A stretch of DNA of 64,000 nt from Belliella calami (lineage in GTDB: Bacteria > Bacteroidota > Bacteroidia > Cytophagales > Cyclobacteriaceae). A model generated the notes under the pieces. It was not told the DNA's origin. It ran no database searches and saw only the letters and a program-made list of their open reading frames with translations. Location of the stretch: contig NZ_JAKZGS010000005.1 of the NCBI RefSeq assembly GCF_022549695.1, positions 124,001 to 188,000 of the forward strand, read 5' to 3'. Positions 8,660-15,894 of the stretch are shown one piece after another (the first letter of the stretch is position 1; the number at the start of each line of letters is the position of its first letter). The translations under genes and the position numbers were made by a program.

Positions 8660-9677
8660 CGATCAAGAACCATTACAAACCTACTTCGCCAATGAATCAA
8701 GATATGAGCAGATGCCCTACAGACGTTGTGGAAGAAGTGGATTATTACTTCCTGCAATCTCTCTTGGTCTATGGCATAATTTCGGTCATAATTCAGATTT
8801 CAAAAATGCGCGAATTATCCTGAGGGATGCATTTGACTTAGGAATAACGCATTTCGATTTGGCAAATAATTATGGCCCTCCTTATGGTTCTGCAGAAGAG
8901 ACATTTGGCAGGATAATGAAGAAAGATTTTGAGAATTACAGGGATGAATTGATCATTTCCACCAAAGCTGGATGGGATATGTGGCCAGGTCCTTACGGAA
9001 ATTTTGGGTCAAAAAAGTATCTAATTGCTTCCCTTGATCAAAGCCTGAAAAGAATGGGACTGGAATATGTCGACATATTTTACCACCACAGACCTGATCC
9101 AGATACCCCACTTGAAGAGACAATGGGTGCTCTGGATCAGATTGTAAGACAAGGGAAAGCTTTGTATGTTGGTATTTCACAGTACAGCGCTGAAGATACA
9201 CTTAAGGCTTCCCAAATTTTGAAAGAAATGGGAACACCTTGCCTTATTCACCAACCTAGGTACAACATGTTGGAAAGATGGGTCGAAAATGGGTTGTTGG
9301 ATACAATAGAAAATCAAGGTATTGGCGCTATCGCATTTTCTCCACTTGGACAGGGAATTTTGACAGATAAATATTTGAATGGAATCCCTGAGGACAGCAG
9401 AATAGCTAAAGACGGAAGATATCTCAAGAAAGAAACTATTTCAGATGAGCTAATCTTTAAAGTCAAAGCTCTGAACAAAATTGCTAAAGGTAGAAATCAA
9501 AGCTTAGCTCAAATGGCAATCGCCTGGTTACTAAAAGACCCAAGAGTAACTTCAGTTCTAATAGGCGTTAGCAAGGCTTCACAATTGAAAGAAAATGTGA
9601 GTGCAATAAATAACATCAAATTTAACGAGGAAGAAATCAAGGCAATTGAAGAGATCCTTCTTTACAGCGCTTCATAA
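8649..9677 (+). CDS. yghZ: Aldo/keto reductase, YghZ (L-glyceraldehyde 3-phosphate reductase) type
   Basis: 342 residues from the ATG at 8649. An in-frame TTG at 8634 is less likely. The start overlaps the patatin stop by 11 bp, implying translational coupling. It is close to E. coli YghZ along its length: MPYRRCGRSGLLLPAISLGLWHNFGH, the catalytic Asp/Tyr segment FDLANNYGPPYGSAEE, LDQSLKRMGLEYVDIFY.H and the NADPH-binding end SVLIGVSKASQLKENV. That enzyme reduces L-glyceraldehyde 3-phosphate and methylglyoxal-type aldehydes with NADPH, a detoxification role. The family assignment is firm; the exact substrate is inferred. Confidence 0.9.
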   Translation: MKINDQEPLQTYFANESRYEQMPYRRCGRSGLLLPAISLGLWHNFGHNSDFKNARIILRDAFDLGITHFDLANNYGPPYGSAEETFGRIMKKDFENYRDELIISTKAGWDMWPGPYGNFGSKKYLIASLDQSLKRMGLEYVDIFYHHRPDPDTPLEETMGALDQIVRQGKALYVGISQYSAEDTLKASQILKEMGTPCLIHQPRYNMLERWVENGLLDTIENQGIGAIAFSPLGQGILTDKYLNGIPEDSRIAKDGRYLKKETISDELIFKVKALNKIAKGRNQSLAQMAIAWLLKDPRVTSVLIGVSKASQLKENVSAINNIKFNEEEIKAIEEILLYSAS

Positions 9678-9689
9678 TTACGGATCACG

Positions 9690-9740
9690 AGGCGAGCAAA
9701 TAGGTAAATAAAAATTCACCTTTTTGTTCGCCTATTTTTG
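9690..9740 (+). terminator. Rho-independent terminator after patatin-reductase pair
   Basis: Arms AGGCGAGCAAATAGGT and ACCTTTTTGTTCGCCT pair at 14 of 16 positions around a 12-nt loop and are followed by ATTTTTG. It lies 13 bp after the reductase stop. Confidence 0.7.
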
Positions 9741-9838
9741 TTTACCAGGGTGACTAAAGTGCAGTTAAAGTTGGATATTCAAAAAGCCATTTTTTTTCCT
9801 CAGCAGAAGTTATGTTTTTTTGAACTGTTGGCTAAACC

Positions 9839-10630
9839 CTACCTAACAGCACTTTCCAAAGTTGCAAGATATACCCATTTTTGATCTCTCGATTTAAGTC
9901 CTTTTTCTACTGCAACTCTTTGCTCAGCAGTAGATTCCATATCTTCATATTCCATTGCATTAAAAAACTGCACGTAATCCTTATACATGTTCATAGTAAG
10001 ATGAGTTGATTTGGCTTCACTACCAAAAGGCAAAGCTGTTCGCAACAAAGTCCAGCTTCCCATCAACCCTTTTTCGATCCTACTTTGATGAATTGGCATA
10101 AACACTTCCTTCTCAGCTTTTTCATAATCTTGGAACTTACCTTCCACTGCTTTCATCAAATCAAAAGAAGCCAAGACACCTTTTTTCATATTGAAATTAT
10201 CATTTGTATTTGAAATCTGCTGCATATATGCACGCTGAGCCAAATCATGGGTCCCTAAAGCTAGTTCAAATTTTTCTTTTACTTGATCCTCTTTCATATC
10301 AGGATTGACTAGCATGGCATACTTTACCAAATCTTCTTCCGTCAAGCTATTCATCATTGATACAGGATCATTAAAGTAGGTAATCGCTATATATTGGAAT
10401 TCTCCTGAATCATTTCCTGAATGCAAAGACCAAAAATCCCAACCTGCAATCTTATTATCATTAACTGCGGATTGATATACCTTTTCCATAAAATCCTTAT
10501 ACTCAATGAAATCATACATTTGAGTAGATTCTACTTTGATAAACTCAAAAACTAGGTATCTGGAATCTTGTGCTATTGATAAACTAGATAAGAATATTCC
10601 GAGGATCAGTAATAAAATTGATTTTTTCAT
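9839..10630 (-). CDS. Secreted protein with two tandem ferredoxin-like (dimeric alpha/beta-barrel-like) repeats
   Basis: 263 residues with a clear signal peptide (MKKSILLLILGIFLSSLSIAQ). The mature part has two similar halves. Residues 23-95 start YLVFEFIKVESTQMYDFIEY and end YIAITYFNDPVSMMNSL. Residues 150-230 start VLASFDLMKAVEGKFQDYEK and end THLTMNMYKDYVQFFNAM. Each half has the pattern strand, helix, W-x-[FL]-[LW]-x-[SR] strand, helix, as in ABM/Dabb-type domains, and the order suggests an internal duplication that makes a pseudo-dimer. I do not recognise a named family. Function unknown; location periplasmic or secreted. Confidence 0.8.
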   Translation of the reverse strand: MKKSILLLILGIFLSSLSIAQDSRYLVFEFIKVESTQMYDFIEYKDFMEKVYQSAVNDNKIAGWDFWSLHSGNDSGEFQYIAITYFNDPVSMMNSLTEEDLVKYAMLVNPDMKEDQVKEKFELALGTHDLAQRAYMQQISNTNDNFNMKKGVLASFDLMKAVEGKFQDYEKAEKEVFMPIHQSRIEKGLMGSWTLLRTALPFGSEAKSTHLTMNMYKDYVQFFNAMEYEDMESTAEQRVAVEKGLKSRDQKWVYLATLESAVR

Positions 10631-10753
10631 GGCTATTTATCTTTTGGGTTATGTCATTTGATATGGTTTTGTTAAAATTTAAGAATATTATTTTTATTTT
10701 AATAATTTTTAACCGTATTTTTTCTAACTAAATATGAAAATGGCAAAGCAAAA

Positions 10754-10785
10754 CTGTGATAACCTTTATTCCAAGGTTATCACAG
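10754..10785. promoter_or_regulatory. Perfect 12-bp inverted repeat in a divergent intergenic region
   Basis: CTGTGATAACCT and AGGTTATCACAG are separated by 8 bp, followed by CTTTAATTATTT. The site lies between two divergent genes (starts at 10630 minus and about 10853 plus), where an operator is more plausible than a terminator. A terminator remnant from a lost gene is also possible, given the gene relic just downstream. Confidence 0.45.
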
Positions 10786-10852
10786 CTTTAATTATTTAAT
10801 TAGGAATAAAATATTGATATTATTAACTTTTAGAAAACATACTACGATCAAG

Positions 10853-10945
10853 ATGAAAGTAACCCGAAGACAATGGTTTAAAAAATCAAGTTTGACTAAT
10901 GAAGTTAATTACTTCAACCAAGCATTAACAGAACTCTACTCTTAA
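10853..10945 (+). pseudogene. 30-codon ORF, probable remnant of a Tat-exported enzyme gene
   Basis: Encodes MKVTRRQWFKKSSLT, a good twin-arginine motif, but then continues only with NEVNYFNQALTELYS and stops, with no hydrophobic h-region. It looks like the first codons of a Tat-dependent enzyme fused to its last helix by an internal deletion. PLP-dependent aminotransferases start and end in this style. The stop is 6 bp before the acetyltransferase ATG, so the ORF may now serve as a translated leader. The relic interpretation is an inference. Confidence 0.4.
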
Positions 10946-10951
10946 ATAACC

Positions 10952-11515
10952 ATGGATGTAAATTTTGATCTAATTCTAGAAAATGAAAATTTAATACTCA
11001 GACCAATTCAGTTAGGTGACGTAGGAAAATTAAGCTTGATGACTGAAAGCTCTGCTATGTGGAGATTTTTTACCCATGACCTATCAGATCACGAAGAGCT
11101 TTTAGCATGGTTTGCTCCTGCTTTCAATCGTGAAAGGTTACAATTTGTCATCATTGATAAAAAAACAAATGAAATCATTGGCACGACTGCTTTTGGAAAT
11201 TTTTCATTTGTAGATCAAAGGCTTGAAATCGGATGGACTTGGTTAGGAAAAGATTTTCAAGGTACAGGAATCAATAGCCAAGTAAAAGGGTTGATGGTCT
11301 GTTATGCTTTTGAGGTCATGGGGATAGAAAGGGTAGAATTCAAAACTGACGTCTTGAACATTCAAGCTAGATCAGCACTGAAAAATATCTCTGCAATCGA
11401 AGAAGGTGTATTGAGAAGCCACACTTTGATGACAAGGGGAAGACGAAGGGATACCATTTTTTTTAGTATATTGAAATCAGAATGGAATCATGTCAAGAGA
11501 GAAAACGATTGGTAA
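10952..11515 (+). CDS. GNAT-family N-acetyltransferase (RimJ/RimL type)
   Basis: 187 residues. The RimL-like start is ENLILRPIQLGDVGKLSLM. The acetyl-CoA binding region is LEIGWTWLGKDFQGTGINSQVKGLMVCYAFEVMG (about residues 90-125), with the Q/R-x-x-G-x-G/A loop present as DFQGTGIN. It ends with the usual ERVEFKTDVLNIQARSALKNI segment seen in N-terminal Ala/Ser acetylases and related small-molecule acetylases. Substrate unknown. A small membrane protein gene follows 10 bp downstream. Confidence 0.9.
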   Translation: MDVNFDLILENENLILRPIQLGDVGKLSLMTESSAMWRFFTHDLSDHEELLAWFAPAFNRERLQFVIIDKKTNEIIGTTAFGNFSFVDQRLEIGWTWLGKDFQGTGINSQVKGLMVCYAFEVMGIERVEFKTDVLNIQARSALKNISAIEEGVLRSHTLMTRGRRRDTIFFSILKSEWNHVKRENDW

Positions 11516-11525
11516 AACAAAAAAA

Positions 11526-11942
11526 ATGATAAATAACATCCTTAAAATCGAAAAAATAGGGAAAATCTTACTCCGATTTGGAATGATTGCTTACTTCCTT
11601 TTCATAGGTACACTTAACTTCAATAATGGATTTGTGGAAGATGGTGACCTTGTCCAAAAAGCAGTGCTGTTACTTTTGGTAGTCGGAACATCTATATTAT
11701 TGTTATTGCATTTCAAAATCCCAAAACTTGGAGCCATAGGCGGTGGAGTGTCAGCTTTGCTTTTTTTGGTTACAGTATTTTATTTGGGCTATTTGGAATT
11801 AAGAGAAAGTGTTCCTTTCAGCATGATTTTCCTCCATATCATCAAGGACCTCCTCCTTTTCTTTGCGGCATTGATTCTCACAGGTGAATCTCTTAAAGAA
11901 ATGATTCGAGAAAAAATTACAAAGCCATTCCCTGTAAGATAG
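11526..11942 (+). CDS. Small four-helix membrane protein, DUF417/YkgB-like
   Basis: 138 residues from the ATG at 11526. An upstream ATG at 11490 would overlap the acetyltransferase gene and add 12 polar residues. Four hydrophobic helices are visible: ILLRFGMIAYFLFIGTLNF, AVLLLLVVGTSILLLLHF, AIGGGVSALLFLVTVFYLGY and MIFLHIIKDLLLFFAALIL. The first helix with its L-R-x-x-M-x-x-x-F-x-x-I-G pattern and the overall size resemble the YkgB family, whose function is poorly defined. The last eight codons form the left arm of the terminator that ends the operon. Confidence 0.7.
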   Translation: MINNILKIEKIGKILLRFGMIAYFLFIGTLNFNNGFVEDGDLVQKAVLLLLVVGTSILLLLHFKIPKLGAIGGGVSALLFLVTVFYLGYLELRESVPFSMIFLHIIKDLLLFFAALILTGESLKEMIREKITKPFPVR

Positions 11943-11960
11943 GAATGGCTTTGTGATTTT
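11919..11960 (+). terminator. Terminator overlapping the end of the membrane protein gene
   Basis: Perfect 13-bp arms ACAAAGCCATTCC (11919-11931) and GGAATGGCTTTGT (11942-11954), 10-nt loop, followed by GATTTTAC. The left arm lies inside the coding sequence and the stop codon is in the loop/stem junction. The convergent gene on the other strand ends at 11977, so it may serve both directions. Confidence 0.75.
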
Positions 11961-11976
11961 ACTTTTTTATTGATCT

Positions 11977-14754
11977 TTAATCCTGCGAAGGCCTAGCTCC
12001 TGAGAAACTCCTTAGGTTATAAGTCAAGCTTAACATAAAGAATTGAGTCAATACTTGTGTTCTGTCATCTTGGATAAACACATCTGTCACATTTCTTGCA
12101 ATACTGGTATTTTGATTCAGCAAATCAAAAATCGTGAGTTTTGTTTCTAATTTTTCATTAGCTCCAAATCGATATCCAATATCTGCATTCATCAACCAAA
12201 TCGATTGGTCAAAAGCATCTCCCAAACCCGAATAAATCTGATTATTGATGTTGGTGCTAATAAACAATCCTCCCAGAAATTGCCAGTAGAAATCTATTCT
12301 TGTATTTTGGGTGTAAAAGTTATTATTCAGATTTTCCTGCAAACTACTTCTCACCAAATTGTAATTCCCCTCAGTATTGAAATTAAAATCAATCCTTTCA
12401 CTGATATTACTGCTGATTCCAATTCCTTGACCAAATGTGGTGTTTTTATTGATATTCAGACGATCATTGATCACACCTGGACGATTGGAATAATTAGCCC
12501 TTGTACTTAGATTGATATTACTTTTGATGAATGACACAGGAAAACCAAAAGACATATAAGATCTAGCATCCCAAAAACCATCCAAATTGATCGGCTTATT
12601 GAATTGCCCACCTTGTCTAAGCAAAACTTCTCCATTGATCAAAGTATCTTGGGTTGCTATGAAAGTGGAATTTCCCAAATAATTATTCCTCCTAGATCCT
12701 GATACAAACATAAAGAAAGATCTAGAAGTCTCAGTATTGACTCTTCTGATCCGTGCAAACAACCTCTGTTGATATTCCTGGACCAAATCTGGATTACCAG
12801 CAAAAATCTGAATAGGATTTCTATTATCTATCAAAGATTGTAATTGCCTGATCGAAGGAGCGTCGGTACTCGTTCTAAAGTCCAATCTGATGTTTGTTTG
12901 TTCGGTCAAATTGTAATTGATGACAGCTCGTGGAATCCAGTTCTCAAATGTCCTTTGGGTATTTTCAAATCCTGGGAAAAGTCTATCACTGTTCAATTTT
13001 GAAACTTCATAGTCTATAGAAGTAAAAATCCTCCACTTTTCGTTATTGAACCTATACCCTACTCCACTCTGCTGTTGAAGATATCTGTTTTCAAATTGAT
13101 TGGAAAGTGCACTGTCTAATACAAACTGTGTCGATTCAGCTTCTCTCTGCAAAACTTCCTGATCTGTTTTTCCTAGGTCATTGCCGATCCTGTACTCAAA
13201 TCTCAATTGGGAATTTGCTGTCAATGGTTCATTATAATCTATCCCAACTCTATAGTTGAAACTGTTGGAATTACTAAATGAATTTTGAATCAAACTATCA
13301 ACAAGTGAAGTACCATAATCTGTATTTACCGATGTCAACCTAGAATTCCTTACATTTTCATTAAATCTCGATGTGATATTTGTAGATATTACCCTTCCTT
13401 CTTTTCCAAATTTATATCGATAAGTGAAATCATTGTCAAAACTCATCCATTTGTTATCTCCAACAGTAACATTTTCTACATCATTGATTGGCGTATTTTG
13501 GTCAAAAAGGTTTTGAGCAAAAGTTTCATTTCTATTTTCACTTATTGCATAAGTCAATCTTGGTCTCCAAATAAGAGCCGATCTTTCTGAAATATCATAA
13601 TCCAAGCGTAGATCCAACCTGTGTCTTTTGGATTCTCTGACGTTTCTAGTTTCTTCATTGTATAACTGTAAACTATCACTAGGCAAGATATAAGTTCTAG
13701 AAGATGTCCTATTGAGTACATTTCTGTTGTCATTAAAGAAATAAGAGCCCGTGATTTTGGCTTTACCCTGATCAAATTTGTCTGAGAAATTCAATCCAAC
13801 AGCATTGGTAATGGTAATACCATCTCTTTCTCTTGTTTGCAGGGCATCATTGCCACCACCACCTCTACCGCCACCACCAGCCTGACCGCCACCTTCTCCC
13901 AAAGCTCCAGAAAGATCATCTGAAGAGAAATTTTGTTGATTGATATTATTGGTCAAGCCTAGAACAGTAGTTCTTCTGGTTCCATTGAAAAAATTCAAAG
14001 ATGCGGAAGCCAAATAATTGTTGTCAGTTCCATAACCACCCGAAATCCTACCAAACATTCCCGATTTGACTTCTTTCTTGGTGATAATATTGATTGTCTT
14101 TGTGGTATTACCATCGTCAAAACCAGTAAGCACGGCTTGATCACTTCTTTGGTCGAGAAATTCTATTTTATCTATGATTTCCACTGGAATATTTGCCATT
14201 GCCATTGCTGGGTTGTCTCCAAAGAATGGCTCTCCATCTACCAAAACTCTCCCAACGACTTCTCCCTGTACTTCAATCGTCCCACCACGCATGACCACAC
14301 CTGGCATTTTGCTGATCAAATCATCTGCATTTGCTTGTGGGCGTGTTTTGAATGCATTCGCATTGAAGGCTATCGTATCGCCTTTCACTTCTCCTGTTAG
14401 CACTTGCGCTTTTATCTCAAAAGTCTCTAGAAGTTCTCCATCTTCTGATATTTCTATATCACCAATATCATTACCATCAAAGTTCTCTACAGTCTTGATA
14501 AATTTTGAAAACCCTATAAAAGTTACTTCAATATTGTAAGTATTGATGGTTGGTCTTTTGTATGAAAACTTCCCATTACCATCTGTAAAAGTTGACGAGA
14601 TAGTTTCACCAAACTCAGTTTTGATAAAAACATAAGCACCTGGAAGAGACTCATTTGTCACCTTATCCACTACCCTTCCTGAAATTTCAGACTGGGAATA
14701 TGCAAAATGCACCCAAGACATAAAAAACAAAAGAAAAACACTTACTCGAATCAT
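11977..14754 (-). CDS. Outer-membrane beta-barrel receptor with carboxypeptidase-regulatory and plug domains
   Basis: 925 residues. Signal peptide (1-21), then a carboxypeptidase-regulatory-like domain (about 23-105, ISGRVVDKVTNESLPGAYVFIKT). A plug-like domain follows (about 115-235) with ADDLISKMPGVVMRGGTIEVQGEVVGRVLVDGEPFFGDNPAMAMANIPVEIIDKIEFLDQ. A large barrel of the type called OMP_b-brl_3 comes next, with a glycine-rich loop (LGEGGGQAGGGGRGGGG, about 283-299) near its start. It is TonB-receptor-like but not SusC: there is no SusD partner and the typical SusC motif is absent. These proteins are common in Bacteroidota and their cargo is mostly unknown. Single gene, convergent with the membrane protein gene. 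Confidence 0.88.
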   Translation of the reverse strand: MIRVSVFLLFFMSWVHFAYSQSEISGRVVDKVTNESLPGAYVFIKTEFGETISSTFTDGNGKFSYKRPTINTYNIEVTFIGFSKFIKTVENFDGNDIGDIEISEDGELLETFEIKAQVLTGEVKGDTIAFNANAFKTRPQANADDLISKMPGVVMRGGTIEVQGEVVGRVLVDGEPFFGDNPAMAMANIPVEIIDKIEFLDQRSDQAVLTGFDDGNTTKTINIITKKEVKSGMFGRISGGYGTDNNYLASASLNFFNGTRRTTVLGLTNNINQQNFSSDDLSGALGEGGGQAGGGGRGGGGNDALQTRERDGITITNAVGLNFSDKFDQGKAKITGSYFFNDNRNVLNRTSSRTYILPSDSLQLYNEETRNVRESKRHRLDLRLDYDISERSALIWRPRLTYAISENRNETFAQNLFDQNTPINDVENVTVGDNKWMSFDNDFTYRYKFGKEGRVISTNITSRFNENVRNSRLTSVNTDYGTSLVDSLIQNSFSNSNSFNYRVGIDYNEPLTANSQLRFEYRIGNDLGKTDQEVLQREAESTQFVLDSALSNQFENRYLQQQSGVGYRFNNEKWRIFTSIDYEVSKLNSDRLFPGFENTQRTFENWIPRAVINYNLTEQTNIRLDFRTSTDAPSIRQLQSLIDNRNPIQIFAGNPDLVQEYQQRLFARIRRVNTETSRSFFMFVSGSRRNNYLGNSTFIATQDTLINGEVLLRQGGQFNKPINLDGFWDARSYMSFGFPVSFIKSNINLSTRANYSNRPGVINDRLNINKNTTFGQGIGISSNISERIDFNFNTEGNYNLVRSSLQENLNNNFYTQNTRIDFYWQFLGGLFISTNINNQIYSGLGDAFDQSIWLMNADIGYRFGANEKLETKLTIFDLLNQNTSIARNVTDVFIQDDRTQVLTQFFMLSLTYNLRSFSGARPSQD

Positions 14755-15045
14755 TATTTTTAATAGTTAAGATTATTGAATTTGGTCAGAAAGATTGCCT
14801 GACAAAATAATTATAAAATTAGTCTTGCTTGTGTCCACAAGCAAACCGTTAGTCAAATACCCAATCGCAACTATAATTGTTTATTTAATTGGTTTAAAAC
14901 TAGATTTGAAAGGCTATTTTCAATCTCTTCTGAAAAAAACAATTCAGAAACCGATCCGTTTTTCTTTCGTTTTTGCAGTAGTTAATTCAATATTTTACCG
15001 ATTATAATATTTATGTTATTTTTACAGAATAAAATCCGAACACTT

Positions 15046-15504
15046 ATGTTTAAAAACTTAAAAATTGCCTTGTCTTTATCTTTTCTTGTTTCGTTGGCAA
15101 GTTGTCAAAAATCAAATCAGTCAGATGATTTAGTTGTAGATGATGAGGTATTTGAAACTGAAGAATTTTTAGATCATCATAACGCTTTGAATTCATTGGA
15201 TTATTTCGGAATCTATAAAGGTGTTTTGCCTTGTGCAGATTGTGAGGGAATTCAGACAACAGTAGAACTTGGAAGTGGAAATTCTTATACAAAAAAAGTG
15301 ATCTACCTTGGAAAAGATGATCAAGAAGTATTCGAATCAGCGGGAACTTTCACATGGAATGATGCTGGAAACACCATCACCTTGAACGAAGAAGAAGAAC
15401 CAAATCAATACTTTGTTGGAGAAAATGTATTGTTTCATCTTGACTTGGAAGGAAACAAAATCGAAGGTGATTTAGCTGAAAAATATCAGCTAAATAAGGA
15501 GTAA
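15046..15504 (+). CDS. NlpE-like copper-resistance/surface-sensing lipoprotein
   Basis: 152 residues from the ATG at 15046. An ATG at 15013 would add 11 residues ahead of the signal sequence. The lipobox LASC is at about residues 16-19. The mature protein has the NlpE N-domain signature FGIYKGVLPCADCEGIQTTVELG with the CxxC pair, and the fold continues through AGTFTWNDAGNTITL. An acidic linker (residues about 25-45) follows the lipid anchor. In E. coli, NlpE senses lipoprotein trafficking and surface contact and is linked to copper tolerance. Here only the N-domain is present, so the role is less certain. A strong terminator follows about 100 bp downstream. Confidence 0.85.
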   Translation: MFKNLKIALSLSFLVSLASCQKSNQSDDLVVDDEVFETEEFLDHHNALNSLDYFGIYKGVLPCADCEGIQTTVELGSGNSYTKKVIYLGKDDQEVFESAGTFTWNDAGNTITLNEEEEPNQYFVGENVLFHLDLEGNKIEGDLAEKYQLNKE

Positions 15505-15605
15505 TATTTTAGTACTGTTTGGTTCTGGGTTAAAGGAAAAATTTCAGAATCGTTTCAGCTCACATATTATTTTTGGCTACTTGAAAGAAAGTTGATGATC
15601 ATAGT

Positions 15606-15637
15606 AAAAAAGCCTGACAAAAATGTCAGGCTTTTTT
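15606..15637. terminator. Rho-independent terminator after nlpE-like gene
   Basis: Perfect 14-bp arms AAAAAAGCCTGACA and TGTCAGGCTTTTTT around a 4-nt loop. The A and T runs let it work in both directions. Confidence 0.9.
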
Positions 15638-15640
15638 ACT

Positions 15641-15884
15641 AATTGGCTATTGGAACAGGTTGTCAAACTGGGCAAACTTTGTTTTTTACCATTCAATAAT
15701 GAAACAAGATTTTAATAACCAAAAGGACAAGATTTTAATTTATATGAATATCTGCTTTCACACCAGTACCCATATTTAATTAGGTGCAAACTTTGAATTC
15801 AGCTGCTGTCGACTGTTGACTATCATCCGTCGACGATTGATCCAATTGTTTTATTTACCTTCTGGTGTAATTTCGGATAATCAT
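15641..15884. repeat. Degenerate copy of the GCGGATAATCA element
   Basis: The segment ends with TTTCGGATAATCATATTAATTTA, matching the right end of the complete element at 47214-47455. It also contains ATATCTGCTTTCACACCAGTA (in parts), similar to that element's ATATCCGTTTTCATACCAGTA. The left end is not recognisable, so the boundary is approximate. No gene is visible in 15505-15894. Confidence 0.45.
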
Positions 15885-15894
15885 ATTAATTTAT

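Noticed and set aside
7628-9677. Patatin phospholipase resembling CBASS effector CapV
   Set aside because: No nucleotide cyclase, E1/E2-like or HORMA/TRIP13 gene lies nearby; the partner gene is a metabolic reductase.
13845-13910. Glycine-codon repeats in the outer-membrane receptor gene, at first a possible microsatellite
   Set aside because: In frame, encoding a glycine-rich extracellular loop; repeat units are not exact.
14795-15007. 70-codon plus-strand ORF in front of the NlpE-like gene
   Set aside because: Lysine/isoleucine-rich low-complexity translation, no motif, and typical of AT-rich non-coding sequence.
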